Positions 8,374 through 16,367 of a stretch of DNA of 64,000 nt are shown in pieces (positions within the stretch are counted from its first letter, which is position 1; the number at the start of each line of letters is the position of its first letter). Source of the stretch: Terriglobia bacterium (GTDB lineage: Bacteria > Acidobacteriota > Terriglobia > Acidiferrales > UBA7541); the NCBI GenBank assembly GCA_020073585.1, contig JAIQEV010000001.1:1-64000 (forward strand), read 5' to 3'. Made by a program: the position numbers and the translations under genes. The notes below the pieces were generated by a model, which was not told the DNA's origin, searched no databases, and worked only from the letters and a program-made list of their open reading frames with translations.

Positions 8374-9537
8374 TCAGAACTCCTCTTCGTCGTCGTGCTT
8401 GAGCGCGGTGCTCTTCGCCGCCAGCTTCACGCCGTGCGCGCGCACCCCGGAAAGGATGGCCCGGCGCGTCTCCGCCGGCAGCGTCTCCGGAGCGAATACG
8501 CCCGCCAGCTCGCGCGGAAAATACTTCACGAACAGCGAAGCCATGTGCGCCGTGATGTACGCCACCGGCGTGGTGAACATCCCGCGCTGCCGGATCTGGA
8601 AGAGCGTGGGGAACGCGCAATCCGTGCGCAGCAGCACCGGCTTTTCCTTCTTCTCCCCGCGCACCAGCACGCTGGCCGCGAAGCGCGCGTTCTGCAGCAC
8701 CCCCTTGCGGATCAGCCGCGCCACCATCCGCGGCGTGGGCGTGTGCGGAAAGCGGTGCCGCACCATCCCCCGCGATTTCGATAATTTGCCCTGCTTGTGC
8801 CAGCGCCGCAGCCGGTCGATCTCGTTCCCGCCGATCTTTACGTCCAGCTCGCGCATGGCGATGAAATGCGGCAGCGTCGCGACTTCGTCCTGCGCCGCCA
8901 GCACCACCCGCACGGCGCCGATCGGCTCCGGGAATCGGAACTTTTCGAGCTCCGAAAAACGCTTGCCCAGCAGAAATTTTCCGTCCCGGTAGATGCGCGG
9001 ATGCGAAACCGCCTCGTCGAAGGAAACTTCCGGCGACCACTGCGAGATCGGATCGTCGCTCTCCGTGCTCTCATACAGCCGGATGTGCACGGCGTCCACG
9101 CGGTCCACCAGGTCCGCCGCGCGGCGCACCAGCAGATTCGTCAGCCCCGGCGCGGCCCCGGCGTTGATGAGTGCCGCGCGGTTTTTCTTCTCGAAGCGCT
9201 TCGCGTAGCGCATCTGCTCCGCCCGGAACGGGTGCCGCGTGAGGTGCGAGCTGAGGTCCAGGTAGTGCGCGCGCAGGCGCAGCGCCGCGCGCAGCACGAT
9301 CTCGTTGAACAGGGAAGCCGAGGCGTTGATGATCAACTGGCAGCCGCGCCCCGCGCGCACCACCCCGCGCAGGTTCCGCGCATTCACCGCCACCACCGCG
9401 ATGCGGCTCTTCTTGCCCAGAAAGCGCCGCGCACGCTCAGGGTCGCGATCGCCGCACCAGACGGTATGCCCCTGTCGCTCGAGCAGCTGTGCCAGAAGAG
9501 AGCCGGTGGCTCCCGCTCCCAGGACGAAGATGCGCAT
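8374..9537 (-). CDS. Saccharopine dehydrogenase-like NAD(P)-binding protein
   Basis: A 387-residue protein starting MRIFVLGAGATGSLLAQLLERQG, a Rossmann GxGxxG nucleotide-binding motif typical of the Sacchrp_dh_NADP family (PF03435). LIINASASLFN, HYLDLSSH and NAGAAPGLTNLL follow in family order. A longer open frame begins 27 codons upstream, but the Rossmann strand normally begins within a few residues of the start, so the internal ATG at 9537 was chosen; no good ribosome binding sequence supports either. Members act on amino-acid conjugates, but the substrate here is unknown. It is divergent from moaA. Confidence 0.8.
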   Translation of the reverse strand: MRIFVLGAGATGSLLAQLLERQGHTVWCGDRDPERARRFLGKKSRIAVVAVNARNLRGVVRAGRGCQLIINASASLFNEIVLRAALRLRAHYLDLSSHLTRHPFRAEQMRYAKRFEKKNRAALINAGAAPGLTNLLVRRAADLVDRVDAVHIRLYESTESDDPISQWSPEVSFDEAVSHPRIYRDGKFLLGKRFSELEKFRFPEPIGAVRVVLAAQDEVATLPHFIAMRELDVKIGGNEIDRLRRWHKQGKLSKSRGMVRHRFPHTPTPRMVARLIRKGVLQNARFAASVLVRGEKKEKPVLLRTDCAFPTLFQIRQRGMFTTPVAYITAHMASLFVKYFPRELAGVFAPETLPAETRRAILSGVRAHGVKLAAKSTALKHDDEEEF

Positions 9538-9612
9538 CTGGCAGGAAACTCTACCACATACCCGCGCAATCAGCGGGGATTCGGCGCTGTCGTTGCCGTA
9601 CAGCCCGGCACA

Positions 9613-9641
9613 TTGCACTGGGACGGGTCCGGGCGTAGAAT
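9613..9641 (+). promoter_or_regulatory. Predicted sigma-70 promoter for moaA
   Basis: TTGCAC (9613-9618), a 17-base spacer and TAGAAT (9636-9641). Transcription would start near 9648, giving moaA a leader of about 320 bases. The genes to the left read away from this point, so rightward transcription here can only serve moaA. Confidence 0.6.
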
Positions 9642-9721
9642 GGTGCCGAACTCCGACCTCCGGCGCCTACAGGGGAAACAACCCAGGGTACCGGGGGCGA
9701 CGCTCCGGCGGTTTTGCCCGC

Positions 9722-9768
9722 GTTGACCGCTTCGCGGTCACCCATACAGTTGACCGCTTTGCGGTCAC
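9722..9768 (+). repeat. Tandem palindromic repeat, locus A (two units)
   Basis: Two units of TGACCGC-N3-GCGGTCA preceded by GT and followed by C: 9722-9741 with TTC centre and 9749-9768 with TTT centre, period 27 bases. They lie inside the transcribed moaA leader. Confidence 0.95.
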
Positions 9769-9875
9769 CTGTACAAAGGGCAGGGCAGCCGGCGCCGAGG
9801 GCCCGGGTGGAAACGCCCGCGCCTCCCGTGCTTGGAAAGGAGAGCCGCCGAGGGGAAGTTGCCCTCGCGGCGTTG

Positions 9876-9912
9876 CGCCCGATCCCAAGCCGGATTCGGG
9901 CGTTCTTGTTTT
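9876..9912 (+). terminator. Intrinsic terminator within the moaA leader
   Basis: CGCCCGATCC (9876-9885) pairs with GGATTCGGGCG (9892-9902, one bulged T), loop of six bases, followed by TTCTTGTTTT. It is only 57 bases before the moaA start and can act only on moaA transcripts, which points to transcription attenuation. Confidence 0.7.
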
Positions 9913-9968
9913 CAGCAAACTCCTGGTGCGCTATGCCAGGGAAGGGAATCTAGCCGGCAACTCCGCGC

Positions 9969-10952
9969 ATGATTCTTCAGGACAAATTCGGCCGCCCCAT
10001 CACCGACCTGCGCATTTCGGTGACCGACCGCTGCAACTTCCGCTGCGTCTACTGCCGCTCCGCCAATCCCGAGAACTGCCGCCCCGAAAGCGAAATCCTG
10101 AGCTGGGACGAACTCGTGCGCCTGGCCCGCGTCTTCTTCGCTCTGGGCATCCGCAAGATCCGCATCACCGGCGGCGAGCCCCTGGTCCGCCCGGGCGTCG
10201 AGGAGTTCATCGCCCGCCTGCGCGCCCTGGGCTTCGATGACCTCTCCATGACCACCAATGGCCACCTCCTCGCCGAGCGCTGCGACTCCCTGCTGCGCGC
10301 CGGCCTGCGCCGCGTCAACGTCAGCCTCGATTCCCTCGATCCTGTGGCCTTCGAACGCATCACCCGCACCCGCTCCTGCGCCTCGGTCATCGCCGGGATC
10401 GACGCCGTGCAGCAATCCGGCCTGGCTCCCGCCAAGGTCAACGCCGTCCTCGTTCGCGGCATCAACGACGGCGAGGTGGAGGCCTTCGCGGCCTTCGCCC
10501 GCGACCGCGGCGTCATCATGCGCTTCATCGAATTCATGCCCTTGGACGCCGACCGCCACTGGTCCCGCGACCTCATGGTTTCCGCCGCCGAGGTCCACCG
10601 CCGCATCGCGGCCCAGTGGAAGCTCGTGCCCATTCCCCACGCGCCCAGCGAAACCGCCCGCAAATACCGCTTCGCCGATGGCGCTCCCGGCGAGATCGGC
10701 CTCATCGCCCCGGTCACGCAGCCCTTCTGCGGCTATTGCTCGCGCATCCGCCTGACCGCCGACGGCAAGCTCCGCACCTGTCTGTTCAGCAAGGACGACC
10801 GCGACCTCCGCGGCCTGCTGCGCGGCGGGGTCTCCGACGACGACCTGGCCTTCTACATCCGCTCCGTGGTGCACGAAAAGGAAGAGGGGCACCGCATCAA
10901 CGCCCCGGATTTCGTGCCCCCTTCGCGGACCATGGTGTTCATCGGCGGATAG
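9969..10952 (+). CDS. moaA: GTP 3',8-cyclase MoaA (molybdenum cofactor biosynthesis)
   Basis: A 327-residue radical SAM enzyme catalysing the first step of molybdopterin synthesis, GTP to 3',8-cyclo-7,8-dihydro-GTP. CNFRCVYC near residue 23 binds the SAM cluster; ITGGEPL is the SAM-contacting GGE motif. The second cluster is held by CGYC and a cysteine 13 residues later (LRTC). The terminal Gly-Gly, which is required for activity in MoaA, is present as the last two residues (VFIGG). No other moa genes lie nearby. The start is the first ATG after the leader; no clear ribosome binding sequence precedes it. Confidence 0.96.
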   Translation: MILQDKFGRPITDLRISVTDRCNFRCVYCRSANPENCRPESEILSWDELVRLARVFFALGIRKIRITGGEPLVRPGVEEFIARLRALGFDDLSMTTNGHLLAERCDSLLRAGLRRVNVSLDSLDPVAFERITRTRSCASVIAGIDAVQQSGLAPAKVNAVLVRGINDGEVEAFAAFARDRGVIMRFIEFMPLDADRHWSRDLMVSAAEVHRRIAAQWKLVPIPHAPSETARKYRFADGAPGEIGLIAPVTQPFCGYCSRIRLTADGKLRTCLFSKDDRDLRGLLRGGVSDDDLAFYIRSVVHEKEEGHRINAPDFVPPSRTMVFIGG

Positions 10953-11029
10953 CTGGCAAATACCACCAAAACGCGGGAGAATTCATCTAATTGGCAGAGG
11001 TTAACCGTTCACTCGAAACAGTCTGGACC

Positions 11030-12196
11030 ATGGCCACGCTAATCAATCTTTCGAAAACGCCCTCGCTGGCAGGCATCCGCCAGCCCGCCACCCTGCGCCC
11101 CCCGGAAGTCGAGCCGGGCGTGGCCTGCGATTTCGACAGCTACCTGCTCACTCCGGACACCTCCTGCAGCGAGCGCATCGCCGCCGCCAAGGCCCGCCTC
11201 GGCCAGGACGTGGTCATCCTCGGCCATCACTACCAGCGCGACGAAGTGATCCAGTTCGCCGATTTTCGCGGCGACTCCCTCAAGCTTTCCCAGCAGGCTG
11301 CCGAGGCCCAGGGCCGCTACATCGTTTTCTGCGGCGTGCACTTCATGGCCGAAAGCGCCGATATCCTCCGCCGCTCGCACCAGGAGGTCATCCTTCCGGA
11401 TCTCAGCGCCGGCTGCTCCATGGCCGACATGGCCGACATCGGCCAGGTGGAAACTTGCTGGAATGAACTCCAGGCCCTCGGCAACCTGCAAGTCGTTCCG
11501 GTCACCTACATGAACTCCACCGCGGCCATCAAGGCCTTTACCGGCGAACACGGCGGCTCGGTGTGTACCAGCTCCAATGCCGCCGCGGTGATGCGCTGGG
11601 CCTACGCGCGCGGCGAGCGCGTCCTCTTCATCCCCGACGAGCACCTCGGCCGCAACACCGCTTTCCGCATGGGCATTCCCCTCGACCGCATGATCGTCTG
11701 GGATCCTTACCAGGAACTCGGCGGCAACTCTCCCGAGGCCGTGCGCAACGCCAAGGTGATTCTCTGGAAGGGCTACTGCTCCGTGCACCAGCGCTTCCTG
11801 CCCGAGCACGTCGCCAAGGTGCGCCGCGAGCATCCCGGCATCCGCGTCATCGTGCACCCGGAGTGCCGCTTCGAGGTGGTGCAAGCCGCCGACGAAATCG
11901 GTTCGACCGAGGGCATCCTCAAGGCCGTGCAGGCCTCGCCGCCGGGCTCGCAGTGGGCCGTGGGCACGGAAGTTCATCTGGTCCACCGCCTGAGCCAGGA
12001 GCGCAAAGACCGCTTGGTGATCTCCCTGGATCCCAACGTCTGCGTCTGTTCCACGATGTTCCGCATCACGCCGCAGCACCTGCTCTGGGCCCTGGAAAAC
12101 CTGGTCGCCGGCAACGTGGTCAACCGCATTACCGTGGACGACCGCACGCGCCACTATGCCCGCATCGCTCTGGAGCGCATGCTCAGCCTGCGCTGA
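11030..12196 (+). CDS. nadA: Quinolinate synthase NadA
   Basis: A 388-residue protein that condenses iminoaspartate with dihydroxyacetone phosphate to quinolinate in de novo NAD synthesis, using a [4Fe-4S] cluster. Recognisable motifs are ILGHHYQRDEV, FCGVHFMAESA, LSAGCSMAD, TYMNST, SSNAAAV, FIPDEHLGRNTA, HPECRFEVV and CVCSTM; cysteines in CSM, PEC and CVC are the likely ligands. An in-frame TTG at 10991, preceded by GGGAG, would add 13 residues and is a possible alternative start. nadB and nadC are not in the window. Confidence 0.95.
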   Translation: MATLINLSKTPSLAGIRQPATLRPPEVEPGVACDFDSYLLTPDTSCSERIAAAKARLGQDVVILGHHYQRDEVIQFADFRGDSLKLSQQAAEAQGRYIVFCGVHFMAESADILRRSHQEVILPDLSAGCSMADMADIGQVETCWNELQALGNLQVVPVTYMNSTAAIKAFTGEHGGSVCTSSNAAAVMRWAYARGERVLFIPDEHLGRNTAFRMGIPLDRMIVWDPYQELGGNSPEAVRNAKVILWKGYCSVHQRFLPEHVAKVRREHPGIRVIVHPECRFEVVQAADEIGSTEGILKAVQASPPGSQWAVGTEVHLVHRLSQERKDRLVISLDPNVCVCSTMFRITPQHLLWALENLVAGNVVNRITVDDRTRHYARIALERMLSLR

Positions 12197-12234
12197 AGCC
12201 GCCCTCCCGCGCCTCACGCACAACGGACCAGACT

Positions 12235-12702
12235 ATGCCCGACCGCGACCACGACGCCCCCGAACAACCCCGGCACTTCTTCACCCTCGGCGAAGCGGAG
12301 CGTGCGCGCAAGGAACTCGAACCGGTTCTCCTCGAGGCCATGGAATGCCGCAAACGCCTGTCCGGCCTCGAAGAAAACCTCGCCGCCGTGGGCACCCGCA
12401 TCATGATGATGGGCGGCGTGCTCGTGCCCTACCAGAAGCTCACGGAGCTGCGCGTCGAGCAGCGCCAGCTGGGGGAGTCGCTCCAGGCCGCCCTCGAGCG
12501 CATCGGTTCCTCCGGCTGCGTGGTGAAGGACCTGGACGCCGGCCTGCTCGATTTTCCCGCCATCATCGGCAACGAAGAGGTCTATCTCTGCTGGAAGATC
12601 GGCGAGGACCGCATCCGTTTTTATCACCGCCAGGACGAGGGTTTCGCGGGCCGCAAGCCGCTGGACCCCCGCGACCTCGGTCCCGGCAAAGACGTGCAGT
12701 AG
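12235..12702 (+). CDS. DUF2203 domain protein
   Basis: A 155-residue acidic, mostly helical protein. The N-terminal HFFTLGEAERARKELEPVL and the C-terminal half (LDFPAIIGNEEVYLCWKIGEDRIRFYHRQDEGFAGRKPL) match DUF2203 (PF09969), a conserved family of unknown function. The motif VYLCWKxGE followed by WH/YH and a glycine-Arg-x-Pro-Leu end is diagnostic. It starts 39 bases after nadA and may be cotranscribed with it; a terminator follows. Confidence 0.85.
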   Translation: MPDRDHDAPEQPRHFFTLGEAERARKELEPVLLEAMECRKRLSGLEENLAAVGTRIMMMGGVLVPYQKLTELRVEQRQLGESLQAALERIGSSGCVVKDLDAGLLDFPAIIGNEEVYLCWKIGEDRIRFYHRQDEGFAGRKPLDPRDLGPGKDVQ

Positions 12703-12722
12703 TTTCCGATTTCTTGTGTGCT

Positions 12723-12748
12723 GGGCGGGCTTCCCCCGCCCTTCTTTT
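12723..12748 (+). terminator. Intrinsic terminator after the DUF2203 gene
   Basis: Seven-base-pair stem GGGCGGG/CCCGCCC with loop CTTCC and tail TTCTTTT, 20 bases after the stop codon. Confidence 0.8.
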
Positions 12749-12762
12749 CGAGAGGATCGTCC

Positions 12763-14880
12763 GTGTCCCCACTTCCCCCAAACCGCCTGAAGGATTCCGC
12801 CAGCCCCTATCTGCGCTCCGCCGCGCACCAACCCATTGACTGGCACGAATGGGGCGAAGAGGCCTTTGCGCGCGCCCGCACTGAAGACAAGCCCATCCTC
12901 CTGGACATCGGCGCCGTCTGGTGCCACTGGTGCCACGTCATCGACCGCGAGAGCTACGAGAACGCGGAGATCGCCGCCCTCATCAACGAGCACTACGTCG
13001 CCGTCAAAGTGGACCGCGACGAGCGCCCCGACGTCGATTCCCGCTACCAATCCGCCGTCAGCGCTCTTTCCGGACAGGGCGGCTGGCCGCTCACCGGCTT
13101 TCTCCTCCCCGACGGCAAGCCCTTTTTCGGCGGCACCTATTTTCCGCCCGAGGACCACATGGGCCGCCCGGGCTTCCGGCGCATCCTGCTTGCCGTCGCC
13201 GATGCCTACCGCAGCAAGCGCGCGGAGTTGGAGGGCGCGGCGCGTTCGCTGGCCGAAGCCGTGGCGCAGGCGGAAATCTTCACCGGGGCGCGCGCCGGCT
13301 TCGATCCCGCCGTCGTGGATGCCCAGCTCCGCTCCGTCCTGCAGCTCTTCGACAGCAAGAACGGCGGCTTCGGCAATGCCCCGAAGTTTCCCCATCCCTC
13401 GGCGCTGGACCTCGTCCTCGAGCGCTGCCAGCAGTCCAGGGAAGAGCACCTGCTCGCCGTCGCCGGGAATACTCTCGTCAAGATGGCTCGCGGCGGCGTC
13501 TACGACCAGCTCGCCGGCGGCTTCCACCGCTACTCCGTGGACGAGCGCTGGCTCGTGCCGCACTTCGAGAAGATGAGCTACGACAATTCCGAACTGCTGC
13601 GCAATTACCTGCACGGCTGGCAGGTGACCCGGAAGCCGTTTCTGCGCGAAGCCGCCGAGGGCATCATCGACTGGGTCAACGAAGTGCTCTCCGACCAGGT
13701 GAACGGCGGCTTCTACGCCAGCCAGGACGCCGACGTTTCCCTCGACGACGACGGCGATTACTTCACCTGGACCCAGGAAGAGCTGCGCGCCGTGCTCGCG
13801 CCCGAGGAAGCGCGCGTGATGGAGCTGCACTACGACGTCGAACCGCACGGCGAGATGCACCACAACCCGGCCAAGAACGTTTTGTGGATCGCGCGCGACG
13901 CCGCGGAGATCGCCGCAACGCTTGGGAAGCACGAAGCGGAAATCGAGATGATCATCGTCCACGCCAACGGCAAGCTGCTCGCCGCGCGCATGGAACGCCC
14001 CGCGCCCTACGTGGACCAGACCCTGTACGCCGCCTGGAACGCCATGTTCGTCTCCGCGTATCTGGAAGCGGCGCAGGTGCTCGGCGGTCCGCTCGGTGCG
14101 CGCTGCCGCGCCTTCGCCCTGAAAACGCTCGAGCGCATGCTCCGCGAAGTCTGGAGCGAGGCCCGCGGTTTCGGCCACCGCATCGGGGGTCCCGCGCTCG
14201 CGGGCTCGCTCGACGACCAGGTCTTCGGCGTTCAGGCGCTGCTCGATGCCTACGAAGCCACGCTCGACGCGCGCTGGTTCCGCGCGGCGCAGCGCACCCT
14301 GGACCTGGCCATCGCCCGCTACGGCGACACCGAAGCCGGCGGCTTCTTCGACCGCGCCTGCGACGCCGCGCCCCTGGGCGGCCTCGACGTGCGCCGCAAG
14401 CCCTTCCAGGATTCGCCCACGCCCAGCGCCAATTCCGTGGCCGTCATCGCGCTCGTGCGCCTGCACGGCTACACCGGTGAAGAGCGCTACTCCGCTTTCG
14501 CCCAGAAAACCCTGGAAGCTTTTGCCGGCGTGGCCCCGCAGTACGGCATGTTCGCGGCCACCTACGGCCTCGCGGCCACGCTTTTCGCGCGCCATCCCCT
14601 GCAGGTGGTGGTCACCGGGCCCGCCGGCGACGTTGCGGCCGACAAGCTCCTGGATGCCGCGCACAGCGTCTACCGCTTTGGCAAGGCCGTCCTGCGTCTT
14701 ACCTCCGGCGCATCCCTCGAAAACCTCGCCGGCGCGTTGAAAGAGACGCTGCCGCATCTCCCGGCGGATAAGCCCCTGGCCATCGTCTGCGCCGGCCAGA
14801 CCTGCCTGCCGCCCACGAGCGATCCCGAACAGCTCCGCGCGCTGCTCGAAGGCCCCGCCACCGGCGTCACCGCGGACTGA
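12763..14880 (+). CDS. DUF255 thioredoxin-like/glycosidase-fold protein (YyaL/SPATA20 family)
   Basis: A 705-residue protein with an N-terminal thioredoxin-like DUF255 domain (about 1-165) and a C-terminal six-hairpin glycosidase-like region. Typical motifs are NRLKDSASPYL, PIDWHEWGEEAF, the redox-type WCHWCH with MxRESYEN-like surroundings, VDRDERPDVD, GGWPLTGFLLPDG and FGGTYFPPED. The GTG at 12763 was chosen because GAGAGG lies seven bases upstream; the frame opens earlier. Function is unproven (a disulfide or sugar-related role has been proposed). Its 3' end overlaps the convergent lipoprotein gene by 14 bases. Confidence 0.9.
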   Translation: MSPLPPNRLKDSASPYLRSAAHQPIDWHEWGEEAFARARTEDKPILLDIGAVWCHWCHVIDRESYENAEIAALINEHYVAVKVDRDERPDVDSRYQSAVSALSGQGGWPLTGFLLPDGKPFFGGTYFPPEDHMGRPGFRRILLAVADAYRSKRAELEGAARSLAEAVAQAEIFTGARAGFDPAVVDAQLRSVLQLFDSKNGGFGNAPKFPHPSALDLVLERCQQSREEHLLAVAGNTLVKMARGGVYDQLAGGFHRYSVDERWLVPHFEKMSYDNSELLRNYLHGWQVTRKPFLREAAEGIIDWVNEVLSDQVNGGFYASQDADVSLDDDGDYFTWTQEELRAVLAPEEARVMELHYDVEPHGEMHHNPAKNVLWIARDAAEIAATLGKHEAEIEMIIVHANGKLLAARMERPAPYVDQTLYAAWNAMFVSAYLEAAQVLGGPLGARCRAFALKTLERMLREVWSEARGFGHRIGGPALAGSLDDQVFGVQALLDAYEATLDARWFRAAQRTLDLAIARYGDTEAGGFFDRACDAAPLGGLDVRRKPFQDSPTPSANSVAVIALVRLHGYTGEERYSAFAQKTLEAFAGVAPQYGMFAATYGLAATLFARHPLQVVVTGPAGDVAADKLLDAAHSVYRFGKAVLRLTSGASLENLAGALKETLPHLPADKPLAIVCAGQTCLPPTSDPEQLRALLEGPATGVTAD

Positions 14881-15508
14881 CGCTCGGTATTCCGCCAGCC
14901 GTCTGCTTCTCCCGCACGAATTCATAGCGGTCCGAGAACGCTTCCGCATCTTCCGCATGGGTCAAAGCAAAGTTCCGCAGCTCCGCGGTCGTAGCAGTGA
15001 CCAAAATTCCGTCATCCGTATCCAGCGTTGCCAGAGCGAGTTTGCCGGCTTTGCTCTGTTTTTTTAGCCAGGTCTTGTTCAGAAATTCAATCCGCAGAGT
15101 TTTCTCGTCTGCGTGGATTCGGGCGATCATGTGCGCCGTCACCACGGGATAGGGGTAGAAGGTAAAGTCGCGGTCCTCCGTGTCGGGCCCTTCAAAATCC
15201 ATGAATAGAAAATTGCCCAGTTTAACGAGGCGCGCGGTGCTGACGAGCCCGCCCTGATCCTTGCGCTTCGTGCTGGACGCTGTCACGTTGTAACTCAGGT
15301 CATCCTTGCCCCGGGCAAAGATCCAGAGCGGTTCGTCGCTTTCCGCTTCTTGCTCTGGCGGCCGCACTGCCCGCCATTCTCCCAGGATCTGCTGGTCAAA
15401 AATCTTGTCTTCCAGGGTATAAAGCGAAAACAGAGCCATCGCTGGCCCGCAACTCACCAATGCCGATGCGAGACCAATCACGGCAAGAAAGAGCAGAGTC
15501 CGATTCAT
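14867..15508 (-). CDS. Hypothetical lipoprotein
   Basis: A 213-residue protein with an N-terminal hydrophobic stretch ending in the lipobox ALVSC (cysteine 20), so it is probably lipid-anchored. The mature part is a beta-rich domain: ILGEWRAVRPPEQ, WIFARGKDDLSYNVT, LGNFLFMDFEG, YPVVTAHMIARIH. That pattern resembles small lipocalin-like proteins but I do not recognise a family. It is downstream of the DinB-like gene on the same strand but separated by a strong terminator. Confidence 0.7.
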   Translation of the reverse strand: MNRTLLFLAVIGLASALVSCGPAMALFSLYTLEDKIFDQQILGEWRAVRPPEQEAESDEPLWIFARGKDDLSYNVTASSTKRKDQGGLVSTARLVKLGNFLFMDFEGPDTEDRDFTFYPYPVVTAHMIARIHADEKTLRIEFLNKTWLKKQSKAGKLALATLDTDDGILVTATTAELRNFALTHAEDAEAFSDRYEFVREKQTAGGIPSVSPR

Positions 15509-15523
15509 CTTGTCCTCCGGCGG

Positions 15524-15565
15524 AAAAATCGGCCGGAGGCAGTTTGCACGCTCTGCCTCCGGCCG
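15524..15565 (-). terminator. Terminator after the DinB-like gene
   Basis: Perfect 13-bp stem (15530-15542 with 15553-15565) and ten-base loop; on the minus strand it is followed by five T (15528-15524). It also has TTTT on the plus side, so it may work in both directions. Confidence 0.85.
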
Positions 15566-15597
15566 TTTTCCGTCTGAAAACTACCTGCGGAACAGGC

Positions 15598-16170
15598 CTA
15601 CTTGCGCGGCCGCGATTCCGGCGGCACGAGCTTGTTCAGGCGGTAATAGACCACCAGTTGGCCGTAATGCTCCTGCGCGTGCGCCGAGAGCATGTCGGCG
15701 AGGTCGCCCACCCGGGTCAGGGCGTTGGCGAAAGGATGCTTGACCTCGGCGGCGAGGCCCGCATCGCCCTTGGCCTTGAGCACTTCGGCGCCGTCCGCGA
15801 ACGACTTCTTCACCGCGGCGACGACGTCGGCCTTGGTCTTGTACTTATCCCGCGGCAGCCCTTCCCCTCCGTCCTTCGTGCCCTTGACCGCGTCCGCCAG
15901 GAAGTAGTTCACCGCGGAGACGTGCAGCAGTTGTTCGGCGAAGCTGCGCACTTCCGGCGTGGGTTTGAAGTCGTACTTATCCTCGGGAAAATCCTCGGCC
16001 ATGGCGATGAGCTTGCGGCCGGCCTCATCCCAGCGCGCGAGCACGGCCTGGGCGGCGCTCGGCGCGGGTGTCGGCGCCTCCTGCTTCTTCGCGGCTTCCT
16101 GCGCGAGCGCCGGCAGCGCCGCGAGGCTCGCCAATACGGCCAGAGCCAGGATCGAAATACTCTTTCTCAT
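15598..16170 (-). CDS. Secreted DinB-like protein
   Basis: A 190-residue protein with a clear signal peptide (1-23, ending ALAQ) and a DinB/YfiT-like four-helix domain (PF12867): LIAMAEDFPEDKYDFKPTPEVRSFAEQLLHVSAVNYFLAD near residue 60, and a C-terminal AHAQEHYGQLVVYYRLNKLVPP with the family histidine. The three metal-binding histidines (LLHVS, MLSAHAQEH) appear present. DinB-type proteins include thiol-dependent metal enzymes; the role of this exported version is unknown. The upstream region at 16171-16367 is shared with the divergent phosphoesterase. Confidence 0.82.
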   Translation of the reverse strand: MRKSISILALAVLASLAALPALAQEAAKKQEAPTPAPSAAQAVLARWDEAGRKLIAMAEDFPEDKYDFKPTPEVRSFAEQLLHVSAVNYFLADAVKGTKDGGEGLPRDKYKTKADVVAAVKKSFADGAEVLKAKGDAGLAAEVKHPFANALTRVGDLADMLSAHAQEHYGQLVVYYRLNKLVPPESRPRK

Positions 16171-16367
16171 GTTATTTGGTCCTCCGTTGAATTTGCGTTT
16201 CGGACATTCTCCAGCAGGCCGCTCACCGGGGTTCGTGCCGCGCCCGAATCCGCCCTCCGGCGCATCCGGAGGACCCCCATCATACTTAGGAAACGCGGGC
16301 TGGGCGGCGAAATTGCGCGGGCGGTAATCATGCTAAACTTAAGGTTCCAAATGGAGACGAAACAACG

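Larger units (their letters stand above)
9642..9968 (+). promoter_or_regulatory. Long structured 5' leader of moaA, candidate riboswitch or attenuator
   Basis: The leader begins with a hairpin GGTGCCG/CGGCGCC (9642-9648 with 9661-9667) and then carries two copies of the dispersed palindrome. It ends with a near-perfect 10-bp hairpin (9844-9871, loop 9855-9861) and a terminator-like hairpin just before the coding start. A Moco riboswitch (Rfam RF01055) is known upstream of moaA in other bacteria, but I could not align this leader to that consensus by eye. Attenuation control is an inference from the terminator position. Confidence 0.5.

Noticed and set aside
9671-9686. Sixteen bases resembling a conserved 23S rRNA segment (GGGGAAACAACCCAG)
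   Set aside because: Too short, with no flanking rRNA similarity; a simple hairpin explains it.
9722-9768. CRISPR-like tandem repeat
   Set aside because: Only two units with a 7-base gap and no cas genes; the same unit recurs elsewhere as a dispersed palindrome.
12214-14958. A 914-codon open frame antisense to the DUF255 gene
   Set aside because: It lies entirely opposite well-supported genes, its translation is Gly/Ala/Val-rich without domains, and GC-rich codon use explains long antisense frames.
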